Source: Setophaga petechia
Lineage: Eukaryota; Chordata; Aves; Passeriformes; Parulidae
DNA length: 64,000 bases
Direction: 5' to 3'
Assembly: GCA_024362935.1 (NCBI GenBank)
Contig: JANCRA010000006.1
Span: 32,047,924-32,111,923 of the forward strand
The translations under genes were made by a program, and so were the position numbers. Shown here piece after piece: positions 52,934-63,919 of the stretch. How positions within the stretch are numbered: position 1 is the stretch's first letter; every line of letters starts with the position of its first letter. A model generated the notes under the pieces. The model was not told the DNA's origin and searched no databases. It was given only the letters and a program-made list of their open reading frames with translations.

Positions 52934-55288
52934 GTGGGGGCAGGAGTTAAGGAGATAGCCCAAATAATGCACCCCCTGAAGACTACCCCTGCTGCCGAGA
53001 AGATAATGATCCCTGCAGACCGATGCACCCGGGCTGGCAGGCGAGGCAGAGAGGTAAGGGATAGTGGGGGAGAGCAATGGGCCACAGGAATAAAAACGGA
53101 GCACAGGAAAGCTCCAGATAAAAGAGGTATAATTACGAAAGACAGAAGAAATTTGTTGCTAGGAACCTGGCCTGATTGGCGAGCTACCTTAATTATTATA
53201 ATTCTGAGCTTCCCGGCTGCCTGGGGAAACCCCCTTCAGCCTTACAAAGGGAACCTGACCCCTGACTGGTCTCAGGCCTTTTCGAGGTCTACCGGATCTA
53301 TGGGGGATACCGCAGGTTTAAATTTACAAACATTAGTACTGCATGATGGTCTGCCGTACGCTAGACACGAATGGAAGAAGCAGAAAACCTGGCAGCTCCA
53401 AGGAATAGTGGGAGAACAAATTAATATTGGATGTCGAATAGTTAATGGGTCTGATTATACTAGCGCAATTACAATTAGTGTTTCCATGAGTCAGGAGGAT
53501 AAACAAATAGAGTGTAAATACCCAATTGCACGAGACTGCTGGCAAAACTTCACATTAACTCACACAGCAGAGATAGTCTGCCTCTGGTCAAATGATATAC
53601 AGGCCCTTTCTTTTAAATTTATAATAGCTGCTAAAACACACTCTACCACTATTGAACCTCACACTATCACCACTCCACCCACACCACCAGTCATACTCAC
53701 CCCAAAAATTTTCAAAATAGGACCTTACATAATTAGGAAAACTGGTCAACAACAAATATTATTCAATCCAGCATGGTCCCTCAAACAGGTTGAACTGCTG
53801 ATGCAAATCAACGTTTCAGACATCCAGCCAGCATGTTCTCCGTTTTTACAAACATCCTTTGAAGGCTGGACCACTTGGCTCCGGAAACGCAGCTCTTTTA
53901 AAACAAGGAAACTTAGAGACGTGACCGGTGTTCTAGGTACAGGATTGGGAATTCTGAATAGTATTGACTCGGAAGTACTAATGAGCAAATTGGCTGCTAT
54001 GACTAGAGATCTATCCAAACTACAGCAACCACTGAAGTCATCTCTGTTAGCCTTGGGGACACACCAGTGGATGCTGTCAAATATTTTGCCAAATTGGGAA
54101 AAGGTAAACGTGAACGATCATAAATTGGTGATTGATACACTTAGTGCCACACAAAATAATGTTTCTTTAGCCCTCAGCTGCATCCAGGCACAACTGTGGA
54201 TGCAGTCGGTCTCTGCCTCGATTATAAGAGAAGGCGAGGAAGGCACTTTCCCCACAGAAATTCGGAAAATAATCTGGGACAATGCCACTGAATTTGAAAG
54301 AGAATTCCAATCCTGGTGGAAATTGGTGAATTTTACCTATAACGCTATTTCAAACACAGCTACTGCTTTTATCCTAATCATACAAAATGCCTCTGTACAC
54401 CCAGTTTTTCCTGTTATTGCATTAGGAGTAAACCATGACGGAGCTGTTCTCTATCCTACAGAACATAGAGGATGGGCCCGTCAGTTTGGAGATAAATGGC
54501 AAACTGTTGATTTGGAATCTTGCATTGTCCAAGAACAATTGGGGTTTATCTGTGAGGGTAATGTGATTATAGCTCAAGATATTTGTTTAGACACGGAGCA
54601 AAATATCTGTCAATTTGAGATTCGTCCTAACGAGGCTTCTAAAACCGTTCTTGTATATATAGGTAATGGGTGTGCATGTTTTAGAACTATTTGTGACTCT
54701 GTGCTTATAGATAATATTGTGGTGGATACAAAAAATCACTCAAACTTCTGTACTTGCAACTTTACTAAGATTACAGGGTGTGACATTACTTATGAAGCTA
54801 CAGTTACCTCTCACTACCTACTGCAATCCAACTACACACTGATTCACAAATTACTGCCCACCCCGATTGGGATGGACAACACCCTAGTGAGACAACTGCT
54901 GCTCCATCAAGACCTGATCAAAATCCTCGAGAAAATCAAGAAGAACGGACAGAAGACCCTGGTGACTGTTCATCATGACGTAGGAAAAATACACCGAATT
55001 ATAGAGAGGGTGAAGCATGATGGCGAGTATAATTGGTGGGATACTCTCTTTGGGTGGACCCCCACTAACACAGGTGTCCTAAATAGTATATGCCATCCCA
55101 TTGTTGTTCTTTTCATTCTGGCTGTACTTGGTTTTATTCTGTTAGTAATTCTATTTGTTATGAATTGGGATATGAGGAAAAAGCTAAGGAAATTAGCGCC
55201 TATAATTAATGCACAAAGTTTAACGGACGAAGCAGCTTATTTAACACTTGCTAGGAATGAACTAAAAAGATTTAATGAACAAAATTGA
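52934..55288 (+). CDS. env: Provirus D Env, atypical architecture
   Basis: 784 codons, open. Residues 1-80 are hydrophilic and basic, then a hydrophobic signal-like segment at about 84-96 (ATLIIIILSFPAAWG) begins the exported part. A small surface region of about 220 residues with several N-glycosylation sites leads to basic sites RKR (317-319) and RKLR (325-328). A hydrophobic glycine-rich stretch follows at about 330-341 (VTGVLGTGLGIL), a likely fusion peptide. The remaining membrane subunit is about 455 residues with a transmembrane helix at about 721-743 and a 41-residue tail. I see no CX6CC motif; Cys pairs occur late (GCACF, FCTCNF). A long leader and a long membrane subunit are features of foamy-virus Env rather than of gammaretroviral Env. 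The start codon could differ if env is made from a spliced mRNA. Confidence 0.85.
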   Translation: MGAGVKEIAQIMHPLKTTPAAEKIMIPADRCTRAGRRGREVRDSGGEQWATGIKTEHRKAPDKRGIITKDRRNLLLGTWPDWRATLIIIILSFPAAWGNPLQPYKGNLTPDWSQAFSRSTGSMGDTAGLNLQTLVLHDGLPYARHEWKKQKTWQLQGIVGEQINIGCRIVNGSDYTSAITISVSMSQEDKQIECKYPIARDCWQNFTLTHTAEIVCLWSNDIQALSFKFIIAAKTHSTTIEPHTITTPPTPPVILTPKIFKIGPYIIRKTGQQQILFNPAWSLKQVELLMQINVSDIQPACSPFLQTSFEGWTTWLRKRSSFKTRKLRDVTGVLGTGLGILNSIDSEVLMSKLAAMTRDLSKLQQPLKSSLLALGTHQWMLSNILPNWEKVNVNDHKLVIDTLSATQNNVSLALSCIQAQLWMQSVSASIIREGEEGTFPTEIRKIIWDNATEFEREFQSWWKLVNFTYNAISNTATAFILIIQNASVHPVFPVIALGVNHDGAVLYPTEHRGWARQFGDKWQTVDLESCIVQEQLGFICEGNVIIAQDICLDTEQNICQFEIRPNEASKTVLVYIGNGCACFRTICDSVLIDNIVVDTKNHSNFCTCNFTKITGCDITYEATVTSHYLLQSNYTLIHKLLPTPIGMDNTLVRQLLLHQDLIKILEKIKKNGQKTLVTVHHDVGKIHRIIERVKHDGEYNWWDTLFGWTPTNTGVLNSICHPIVVLFILAVLGFILLVILFVMNWDMRKKLRKLAPIINAQSLTDEAAYLTLARNELKRFNEQN

Positions 55289-55291
55289 TCA

Positions 55292-55310
55292 TAAAAAGAG
55301 ATGGGGGAAT
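55292..55310 (+). promoter_or_regulatory. Polypurine tract
   Basis: AAAAAGAGATGGGGGAAT directly precedes the TG of the 3' LTR, the plus-strand primer position. Confidence 0.88.
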
Positions 55311-55789
55311 TGTAATAAGTAGCAATATGTTTGTTCATTAGTTAAATTAATAGCTGAATAATTCTTATAATATAAAAAGCAATAGTTAAATAGTTTTTGC
55401 TTGTAACAAGTATTTGCTTGTAACTGTAACAAAAGCTGACCTGGCAAGAATTGCTGAGCTTGCAGAAATGTATAGTGCTTAGAATTGCTGAGCTTGCAGA
55501 AAATGTATAGTGCTTTGGAAACATATGGTTGTAGTTAAGTCCTATAAGACAAAGTCCAGCCAGCGAACAAAGCGGGCCCCCCTTCTCCTTCAAGACCACC
55601 AGAACAGGATACGTCATCCCGAGAGGAGAAGAAATAAAAGACCAGACCCAGAAAGGGGGGCGCGGACTTTGAGAGCAGATTTCTCTCAGTCGCCCAGCGC
55701 TGAACTTTTGCTTGTCACTGCTTGCTTTATAATCAAATAAATTCTGATTGGGAAAAGAAATTTACATGGTAAGATTCTTCCTTATAACA
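55311..55789 (+). repeat. Provirus D 3' LTR, 479 bp
   Basis: Same ends and U3 duplication as the 5' LTR. It has 14 extra bases near 55396-55412 (a partial repeat of TTGCTTGTAAC) and about four base differences. Confidence 0.95.
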
Positions 55790-55896
55790 CTGCTGTGCCA
55801 GGAGCGTTCTGGGCGGGCAGGAGAAGGGCTGCGTGCACGGCGGAGCGTCCTGCAAGGGGCTCACCAGAGCCTCCTGCGGGAACAGGCTGCGGGGCA

Positions 55897-56330
55897 CGGA
55901 GGGTCTGGGACATCGCACCATCACCAATATGATCTAGTGAAGCCAAATTTATTATCCTTTAAAAGACTATATTTAAAATAAATCTCTACTGTCCACGTCT
56001 CTAGCTAATACATGATTGCTTAATCCTAGCTGTTCACTCATCTAAAATAGAATGCTGATTGGATCATCTAATTTTTGACACATCTTGCTGTGGTTGTCTG
56101 GCCTACCCATGGCTCATTCTCCCAAGCTTTCTGACAAACTTGCTGAGTCCTGATGACTCTTCTTCTTGTATCTTTTTTGAGGATTTACCGACCCCAATTC
56201 TGAGTATGTCCATAATTCATTCTTTGTGAACGTGTTCACTGTCCATTATTACAAGCATGCTGGATTGTGCATCGGCTGAATATGGTCCTTGTCTTGCAAA
56301 AACTCCTCCATTCTTTCTCTGAGCCAGCAT
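55897..56330 (-). mobile_element. Second LTR of the element A family
   Basis: Colinear with 29636-30077 over its whole length: GTCTGGGACATC, AATATGATC, AGCCAAATTTATTATCC, TCTCTAGCTAATACATGATT and GATTGTGCATCGGCTGAATA. The ends are worn and I could not find a target duplication. Its orientation is minus, opposite to the gag fragment on its right, so the two are probably not one element. Confidence 0.85.
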
Positions 56331-56339
56331 TCGAGCCAG

Positions 56340-57130
56340 TTAAACAAAATCCTCCCTCTCACGCTGTAAAGAACGTGGAATTGGAGTTGGAATGTGACCC
56401 TGAAATTGAAGCAGCTCCAAAACTAAAGTAGAAAAAAGTTATTCCAGAAGCTATTGTAGAAGGGACCTTTCTCTCCAATGATGTAGAAGCTTTTCCTGTA
56501 GTAACTAATGCTGCAAGCAGAGTTTGAGAACCTTTCAATTGGAAGATTTTAGAAAAATTGAGAGCTGCAATTTCATAATTTGGTTGAAAATCCCAACTTG
56601 CACAGTCACTTTTGCAGTGTATTTTTCCATCTAACACATTAATTCCAGCTGATGTGCATACCCTAATAAGACTTATAATGCCACCCCATCAGCAGGAGAT
56701 GTTTCATAAAAGCTGGGAGGAAAAGTGTGCTCAAGAAGCAGCAAGACCTAGAGTGCAGGTGATCCTCTATATAGTTTAACAGCACAACAGTTACTTGGCA
56801 AGGGGCCCTGGGCTACTGCCACTGGCCAGGCTAAGAGCACTGATCAAGTCTTACAGATGAGGCAACAACTAGCATATAATGCTATCCTTGCACTTCCAGG
56901 TAAGTTTCACACCATGTCTTTTACACAAAGTCACCAAAGAAGAATGAAGACTTTGATAGATTTGTAGAGAAATTGCATAGAGCTATCTATAAAAATTCTG
57001 ATTTCAATTCAGACACAAAGATACAATGGTATGGATTTTGGGATCATTACTCCATTCCAAATGGAGTAATTTGGAGACTTTCCCTTCAGTCACAAGAGCG
57101 GAGACTTTCCCTTCAGTCACAAGAGCCTTC
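56340..57130 (+). pseudogene. gag: Betaretrovirus-like gag capsid fragment, many stops
   Basis: Plus-strand frames give FPVVTNAASRV, then NTLIPADVHTLIRLIMPPHQ and QEMFHKSWEEKCAQEAARP, then GPWATATGQAKSTDQVLQM with QQLAYNAILALPG, and finally NSDFNSDTKIQ. This order is that of a betaretroviral capsid, ending in the major-homology region. Several stops and frame changes break it. The matrix, nucleocapsid and pol are absent. It is more decayed than elements A-C. Confidence 0.75.
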
Positions 57131-57134
57131 CATC

Positions 57135-59095
57135 TCTTCCAAAAATTGCCCGCTGAAACTCTTCTGCTGCCTTCCAAATCAGTTCACTACTCCAGCATAA
57201 CCCTTGAAGCATGGGCAGCTGACTCTTCAACTAATATAGTAGAAAAGAAGCATCTTTATTGCAGCACTGGACACATGTGAACTAGTTTCCAAAGACACGT
57301 GCAAGGAGTTGCAGACTCCTGCTCTCTATTTCTACAGAAAGGTTTTACATTAGGTTCCTAAGGACCCATAATACATAATTATTACCTGCCTGCTTTGTAT
57401 TTTTTTCAGCTGAATATCTATATACAGCTGCACAATTGTACTGCCTTAAGTGGGTGGGTGGGATTTTGAAATGAGGGAGTGGTTGTATGGGAGGAGGAAA
57501 ACTGTTTTCCTCATGGTGAACTCTTCTGCCATGGCCAGTTGGCAAGACCTTTTCACCTGCTGGTCATGGTCCAAGCCTCTCCTAACTGTTCAATTATTCT
57601 TAAGGCAAGGTATTTCTATGGTCTCTGCTCCTTCACAATTGCTTCTTCTATCCCTGTCACTCCTAGCTTTATGTTCCTAATATATTTGCTACTCTTTAAC
57701 TAAGGTCGGTGATTTCTGCTAGCTGTATTACTAACTTAGCTTCTTACCTCATTTTAAAATCTTAACTAAAATATGCAATCTTCTACTTTTCCAATTCTAT
57801 TCCCAGCTGGCCCCTCAACTCATCTGCACTTTTCAATTATCCTAATTACATTTTCAGCCAACCCCTTGACTCACCTCAGGCGCAAGCCTGACTGCCTCTC
57901 TCCCAGCAGCTCAGAGCTGCATTGCACAGCGCTTGCTGTGCGCCAGAGAGCACAAAGCAGGCTGGCCTGGTGGGCCTGAATATTTCTCCCAAACACTCTG
58001 CACCTCACACCTTTGCTCTGGCTCAGAGCAGAAGTGCAGGATTGCAGGCGCTTCCTCCCAGAGCTGCGTGAGGCGCTGGCTCCTGCAGATGTGCCCTGCC
58101 GAGCTGTCCCTGCCTCACGCTGGCCTCGCTTCCCCTGGCACAAGTGCCGGACTGGAGGAGGCTGCCCTGTGCTCCAGCCTGCCCAGCAGCCCAGCTCCCT
58201 GCCCCGGTGCCCAGGGTGCTGCACACACTGCTGGCCTTTGCCAGGAGTTCCAGGGCAGCGGCAGAAGAGGAGGAATCCTCAGCCAGCCCAGCAGCCCTCG
58301 GCTGCCCTTGGCCTTTCTCTGCTCCTGGGCGCACTCCAGACGGCCAATGCCTCCAGGCTGTGCTGTGCCCAGCATGGCTGCGCTTCCCCTCGGGAGCAGC
58401 CAGCTGCCACCTGGGCTCTGAGAGCGGAGGATTCGCCCGCTGCCAGGAACAGGCACCCAGGGCCCGGCTGCTGCCTCTTGCAGCTGCAAGGGCCTCCTCC
58501 CAGCCTGCCTCTGCCGGGGCTCAGCCTGCTGCGGCCTCTGCCGGGGCTCTGCTGGGGCTCCAGCCCGGCCTAGGCCGGGCCCGCTCTCACCTCACAGGCG
58601 CTGACAGCTCTGCACCACAGGACACCTTCCCCAGCACCCTCTCCGATCTTTCTGCTTGCTTACTTGAGCAAGGCTCTCCTCCAGCCAAAGACATTGCACC
58701 TAGGGATACAAATCCAAGTGGCAGGAACCCCAATGCTCTCCAGTCACAGCTGAAGGCCTGCATCTGCACAGGATGTTTGGGCTGCCTCATTCTTCCTTTG
58801 CTTTTGCCTTCAAATGTCATTGCCCTTTCTGCCTCAAATAGAAGTACCAGAGTGGCCAAAAACAGACCAGTGGGCCATATTCCAAAGGCAGTGTGGTCTG
58901 GAGAGAAGGAATGAAGAAGATCCTTCCCCACTTTCACACCATGCCAAAGACACCGTGTCACTTTCCACCGTTAAGAAACAACAGACAATTCAGAAGGAAT
59001 TCTCGAGCTTATTTGCAGAGTGAGAAGGAAGGGAATCTTCAAGGTGAGTTGTGGTTTCAGAAACTTTATTCATTTCCAGTCCTACTCTGCAGTCC
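57135..59095. other. No gene seen; GC-rich block at 57.9-58.6 kb
   Basis: 57.2-57.9 kb is AT-rich. 57.9-58.6 kb is rich in CTGCC/CAGCC words with long compositional frames on both strands, similar in style to 38.6-39.4 kb. At 57800-57885 the phrase CAGCTGGCCCCTCAACTCAT and the later CAGCCAACCCCTTGACTCAC form a diverged ~65-bp direct repeat. Confidence 0.45.
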
Positions 59096-59099
59096 TATT

Positions 59100-59575
59100 A
59101 GACAATCCTACTCTAACCCTAACCCTAATCTTAACCCTAATCCTAATCTTAATCCTTATCTGTAGACAGTTTTTTACTGAGACATAGTCGATGGGAAAAA
59201 ACTAACGTGAGCAAGTACATCTGAGAAAGCAACAGCTGCCTAATTCAAGGACATGGTTTCTTTGAGCAAGAGGTTGTTTAATAAATTATGTGATAACAGG
59301 AGGTAAAAAAGAAGCCACAAACATCTTGAGAAAGGTGTAACTAACTTTTATAGCTGACCAATAGTGAGCTTTAGTTTTGCAATATGTATGAGCCTTATTA
59401 CTGTGATTATAAAAGTGTTTCTGTTAATCAACAAATCTGAGATTTTGTCGATCATCATCGGATGAGCAAGTCTCCCATCTACCTTGTCAATTATCCTAAT
59501 CCTAATCCTTATCCTAATCCTTATCCTTATCATAATCCTAATCCTTATCCTAATCCTAGTCCTAGTTAACAATCC
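59100..59575 (-). repeat. Interstitial telomere-like repeats, interrupted by an LTR
   Basis: 59112-59160 reads CTAACCCTAACCCTAATCTT and onward, with CCCTAA units decaying to CCTAAT/CTTAAT. After the LTR the same kind of sequence resumes at 59491-59566 (ATCCTAATCCTAATCCTTAT). The vertebrate telomere motif TTAGGG is thus on the minus strand. ACAATCCTACTCTAA flanks the array on both sides (near 59100 and 59569). Confidence 0.85.
59161..59489 (+). mobile_element. Solo LTR, 329 bp, same family as 13207-13533
   Basis: Starts TGTAGACAG and ends ACCTTGTCA. It is colinear with the 13.2-kb copy (CAACAGCTGCCTAATTCAAG, GGAGGTAAAAAAGAAGCCAC, GACCAATAGTGAGCTTTAGT). The flanks CTTATC (59155-59160) and ATTATC (59490-59495) agree at five of six bases; since the target is itself repetitive this is weaker evidence for the duplication. 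Confidence 0.88.
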
Positions 59576-60534
59576 TACTCTAAACTGGTGGAGGAATAAA
59601 TGGTCCTGATGTTCTTGCCTCATTCCTCTTCTTCAGTAAAACAATCAGTGGCACCAGGCTGGACGCAGGCTCAGCAGATGTTACAAATGGATGCTGCCCA
59701 AAGGGAAAAAAATCAACAAAAAACAATGAACCATGACTTTCCAAGCTCAGTGCTTCACAGAATTCCTCTGGCTCCTAGAAGGATGCAGGAAGAGGACCAA
59801 TGGGACCATCTACACCTCCATCTTTTTGTGCAGGACTTTGGCATCACAGGCAAACCTGGCCCAGAATCCCACTCATCCATTTATCCAGGTATCTTCATCT
59901 TGCTGAGATTTTTGCCCTGCCAGTGCTCTAGAAATGGTGCTTTCTCTCCCTGGGGTTTCTTGCTTTCAGGAAACTCCAAAGCCTCACATAGGTCCCTGTC
60001 TTTGGAAGACAGGCACTGTGCCGATTCCCACAGGGAGACAGAGCAGTGTCTACTTTTCCGTGCCCTGCCCCTTGCGTGCTGGATGGCACCTTCCTTCCCA
60101 GCAGGGCCGGCCCTGTGGCACTGGGCCCTGCAGTTCCCTCTCTGCCACACAACCTGGCAGTAACCCTGGCACAGTTCCCGGCTGCTTGGGCGTGCCAGGC
60201 AGCAGATGGGGCTGGGACAGGTCCCTCCCAGCTGTCCCTGTTTGCGTGGCAGAAACCTCTAAGGGTGGGCTGGGGGGCACAAACCAGGGCCCCTCCGAGG
60301 CTCACAGTGAGCCCCCCACAGCCCCTCGTGCCCACAGCCAAATCTCTGACTGCTCAGCTGGGACTGGCTTCCTTGGCTTCCTCTACCACCATTTCATGGC
60401 TCTACCACCATTTCATGTACCCTGCATTGCTCGACTTCAATTCTTTTGCCATTAGATCAAACTGAACACTCCACCAAAGTACAAAAGAGGGCAACAGAAA
60501 CAGTCAGAGGACAGAGCACCTCTCCTCTCAGGAA
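59576..60534. other. No gene seen
   Basis: Mixed composition. Overlapping frames of 100-190 codons on both strands at 59.9-60.4 kb show no domain and no splice support. Confidence 0.45.
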
Positions 60535-60830
60535 ATGCGGAGAGAGCTGGAGTTATTCAGTTTTGTGAAGAACAGGCCCCAGGGAGACTTTATTGCCACT
60601 TTGCAAGACTTCAGAGTGGCTTTGAAGAAAGTGGGGGCCATCTTTTTTAACAGGGCCAGTTACAATAGGATATGGACAAATATTTTTAAACACAAAGGGG
60701 ATCAAGTCAGAGTAGGTCTAAGGAAGAACTTGTTTACTCGGAGCATGGTGCAGCCCTGGCACAGCTTGCCCCAAGAGCTTGTAGGTGCCCCCTCCCTGCA
60801 ACCATTCTGGCTCTGGTAGCAAAGGGCTCT
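60535..60830 (+). mobile_element. CR1 LINE fragment, sense strand
   Basis: CCCCAGGGAGACTTTATTGC, AGGAAGAACTTGTTTACTCG and CAGCCCTGGCACAGCTTGCC follow CR1 downstream of the reverse transcriptase. 5' and 3' ends are worn. Confidence 0.8.
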
Positions 60831-61062
60831 GAGCAACCTGATCTCTGTAAAGATGTCCTTGCTTATGGCAGGACACTTGCACCACAGGACCTTTACAGGG
60901 CCCTGCCAGCCCAGCCCAGTCTAGGATTCCTCACCGCTTTCATTTGAAGAGCAGCAAGAGTGGAGGTGAGGAGGAAGGGGGCTGATCTGATGCCTTGGAC
61001 TTGAGTGGAGGAGGAGCCCATCCCTCAGAGCCTGTTTCACCTGCAGCCCCTTCACATTTTAC

Positions 61063-61200
61063 CTGCAGGAGCTCCTTGGCAGACCAGCGCTGCTCCTCGT
61101 CTCTCTGCAGGCAGCAGCTCAGGAAGTCACGCAGCAAAGCCGAGAGGAGCTTGGGCTGCCGCAGCTTTGGGGTCCCTACTGTGGCTATCAGGTGCCGAGC
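61063..61200 (-). CDS. PAK3-like kinase exon: end of the C-lobe
   Basis: Minus-strand exon of 138 bases between an acceptor (CTTCTCCAG) and a GTAAAA donor. It encodes [20 protein letters not shown] and then [20 protein letters not shown], the last part of a PAK-group kinase domain (helices G-I). The phase is 0 at both ends, matching the exon upstream. A final exon with the short C-terminal tail should lie further left; I could not identify it before the CR1 at 60.8 kb. Confidence 0.85.
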
Positions 61201-62528
61201 CTGGAGAAGAAAAAACCACGAGGCTTCACCCGCTGCTTTCACATCTCTAAGTGCTCTCCCAGATCCCTTTGTTTAACCTGTGTTCTGCAGTGGCAGTTTC
61301 TGCCCTGGCAGAGACCCAGAGATGACTTTACCAACAAAAAACCCAAACCCCAATGCAGCCGCAGCTTTTGCACCATCCCACAGATCTTGCCTTGGCAGCT
61401 GATTGCATTGACTGACCTAGTTAGTGGGAACTGCATCACCACAAGCACAATTCCTTCCCTGAGGATTCACACCAGCTTGAGAGGCTTTTTGGAAGAGGGA
61501 CTTTGCTATATGAACTAATTTCAAGGATTACTACATGAAAGGCATCTCTGCAGTGCTTGTTGGTCCTTTAAGCACAGCTGCCATAGAACAAAGCTCATCA
61601 AGCTTTTTGTGCTCTTCTTGAAAACAATGGGAATTGGAAGGAAAGAAAGGAAATGCATCAGTTAATGCCCAGGGAAGGAAATAAAGATTTACAATCTCAT
61701 CTTCAACACAGACACATTAAGATGCCTACACAAATGTATTGGGATGAAAATGGCTGCTTGGGCACACAGGAACCACCTGCAGCTCTGTCTCTCAGCAGTC
61801 TGAAAATTTCAGCTTTCCATTTTTCGGCAAAAGAGAAATTTTCATGGTCAGAAGAAAGAGAGGTGCCATCCCTATGGTCACCCTCTGCTCATTTGGCTAC
61901 TCAAGTCAATGCTTTAGTGATAGGCCCATCCCAGAAAGTGCCAGGAAACAAACAGGAGGTTTTGGCAGGCTCTCCACATCACCAGGCTTCGGCTTGGTGA
62001 CATAGAGAACGTGCCTTGGGCTAGGAGAGAAACACGGTCACTAAATGCAGTGCAGCAGCACTGCACAAGAAGCAGAAGAGACTCTGTGGCCTTTACACCC
62101 TCATGCCCAGGTTTCAGGCATGTTTCCCAGTGAGAAGAAACTGCACAGTGGCTTAGGTTCCTCTCTAAAGACCACAGTTTTAGAAACTTTGTTGGCTTTG
62201 GGTTTCCTTCCTTCATTTATGGAAAGATAACTGAAGTTCTGCGATGCTTCTTTCCTGTTACTGGGGCCATCTCCACAGACAAAAGAACTGGAACCACTTA
62301 TAACCCAAAGGAAAGTGTTGCCTGAGAATGGAGTTTGTTTGCATGTGGTAAGGCTTGAGTTCCCCACCGAGGCAACCAAAACTAGAGCAGATGCTGATGT
62401 GTTGCAGGACATTTGTAGGAGGGGCCTTGGTGGAAGTAGTTCCAGCAGATGGCAATGGGATTTTGTCCAATGGTAGGACAGGGGGCAGGTGAGAAAGACA
62501 GTGGGATCAGTGAGTATTTGCTCCTTAC

Positions 62529-62725
62529 CGTGCCAGAACTCTCGCTCCAGTAAGGCGGTTCTTGTTCTATCATTTCAATTCCCACTATCCCCAAAGACCA
62601 TATGTCCACTTTGGGGCCATATGGGTGACCTGTCACCATTTCAGGCGCCATCCACCAAGGAGTCCCGGCTAGCGAGCACGGTCTGCTCTGCTCAGAGTTG
62701 AGCTGAGTAGAGAGGCCAAAATCAG
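62529..62725 (-). CDS. PAK3-like kinase exon: DFG to helix F/G
   Basis: 197 bases with intact acceptor (TCCTCAG) and donor (GTAAGG). It encodes [20 protein letters not shown], then [20 protein letters not shown] and [20 protein letters not shown]. This has the DFG magnesium loop, an activation loop with GTPWW, the APE motif and the conserved DIWSLG Asp. Residues needed for catalysis are kept. It follows PAK1-3 closely but with substitutions typical of the songbird PAK3-like copies. Confidence 0.9.
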
Positions 62726-63126
62726 CTGAGGAGAAAGCAAAATACTGGTTTGATTTGAATTCTGTGCAATTAGGAAAGCAAGCAAAAGAATTCCCCAGTA
62801 GAAGTTTGAAAATGTGCTGTTGAATCTCCTGGCATTGGCAACTTAAAAAATCCCCCCATTTTTTACCCTGCCTCCAGCAGTGGCTTTTGTTCTTTGGAAA
62901 CTTTAGACTTGTAACTCCCTCCCTCTGGAAGGGACATCCAGAGAGCAACAGCACTCTTGACTGCTTGTTCCTCGGCATACCTCCGTGCACATTGCAACTG
63001 TGTCACCAGCTCACAGCGGGTGTCCCTGCGCTGCCACCAGCACCATTTTTGGGGAGCTGGCAGTCACTCCAAGCAGCCCCACAGCCACATCCCTGGAAGG
63101 CTGCAGCTGACCAAGAATATACTGAC

Positions 63127-63226
63127 CCAGCTTGACAGAGCCGTCGGTTTTGAGAAGGATGTTGCTGCTTTTCACATCTCGATGGATCACATCGTTTGAG
63201 TGAAGAAAATCCAGTCCTTGCAGGCA
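63127..63226 (-). CDS. PAK3-like kinase exon: catalytic loop
   Basis: 100 bases, acceptor TCAG and donor GTCAGT. It encodes [20 protein letters not shown] and [13 protein letters not shown]. The HRD catalytic Asp and the metal-binding Asn are present. It ends in phase 1, which joins cleanly to ADFG in the next exon. Confidence 0.9.
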
Positions 63227-63919
63227 CTGAGAGAGAAAACAGAAAGTGGTGGGCAAAAAGAAGTGATGTGATTTCATCACACAAGAAAGAAAGAATCTAA
63301 AAGATTCCCTCTCCAGGGGAATGGGGAGTAATGGCAGAACACAGTGCCACTGAGAGGAAGAGCTTGCTGCTCCAACACTTGCAGAGCAGGACCTTTCTAA
63401 GGAAAGGCACGTCAGCTTTTGAAAGAGGAACAACACCTGCTTTTGTAGGCTGTCCCCTGCAAACCAGCCAGCATGACTCCTGCTGCAGTGGATGTGCTCA
63501 GAAGCAAGGAGCATTTTGGCTGCACTCCTATCCTTTTTAGCTGAGGACTGAGAGAAATGTGTCTCTCTCTTTTTTCTTTGCTGTTTGTTTCAAATCCTGC
63601 CACCAGCATCTTTGCTTTTACAGGCAAGGAATGCAGTGAAGACAGACTCCAGGCAAACATTTAGAGAAGCAAGGTGGAGAACAGCAAATAGAAATACAAG
63701 AGACAGAGCGAGAATACAACAGCAGGAGATAAGAGTCCTGGCATTGAGTACAGGGAGTGCAGGGGCAATGGCAGGCCTTTCACTTGAGGTGCTCTTACTT
63801 GCCCATAGGATAGCAGCAACACAGAAACAAGCTTGGCACATGAAACCTCTCCTGTTCTGAGCCCCTGTTTGCCAGACAATCCTGCCCAAGCCCTTGGAAA
63901 CACAGATGGGATTGCTGAC

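Larger units (their letters stand above)
46296..55793 (+). mobile_element. Provirus D: full-length class I (gammaretrovirus-like) ERV with 4-bp target duplication
   Basis: LTRs at 46300-46764 and 55311-55789 flank gag, pol, an extra ORF and env on the plus strand, 9,490 bp in all. CTGC occurs directly before (46296-46299) and after (55790-55793). The gene order is LTR, tRNA-His primer site, splice donor, gag, UAG, pol, ORF-X, env, polypurine tract, LTR. LTR divergence is about 1 per cent (four substitutions plus one 14-bp indel by eye), so insertion was recent. Defects seen: a mutated reverse transcriptase active site and a frameshift in the integrase C-terminus. Gag, ORF-X and Env are open from end to end. 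Confidence 0.95.
61201..63919. other. Introns of the PAK3-like gene
   Basis: Between the four exons (61201-62528, 62726-63126, 63227-63919) there is no further coding signal. Long plus-strand frames are antisense shadows or chance. Confidence 0.7.

Noticed and set aside
57871..58914. Overlapping frames of up to 256 codons
   Set aside because: CTG/CAG-word-rich composition gives open frames on both strands; no recognisable family.
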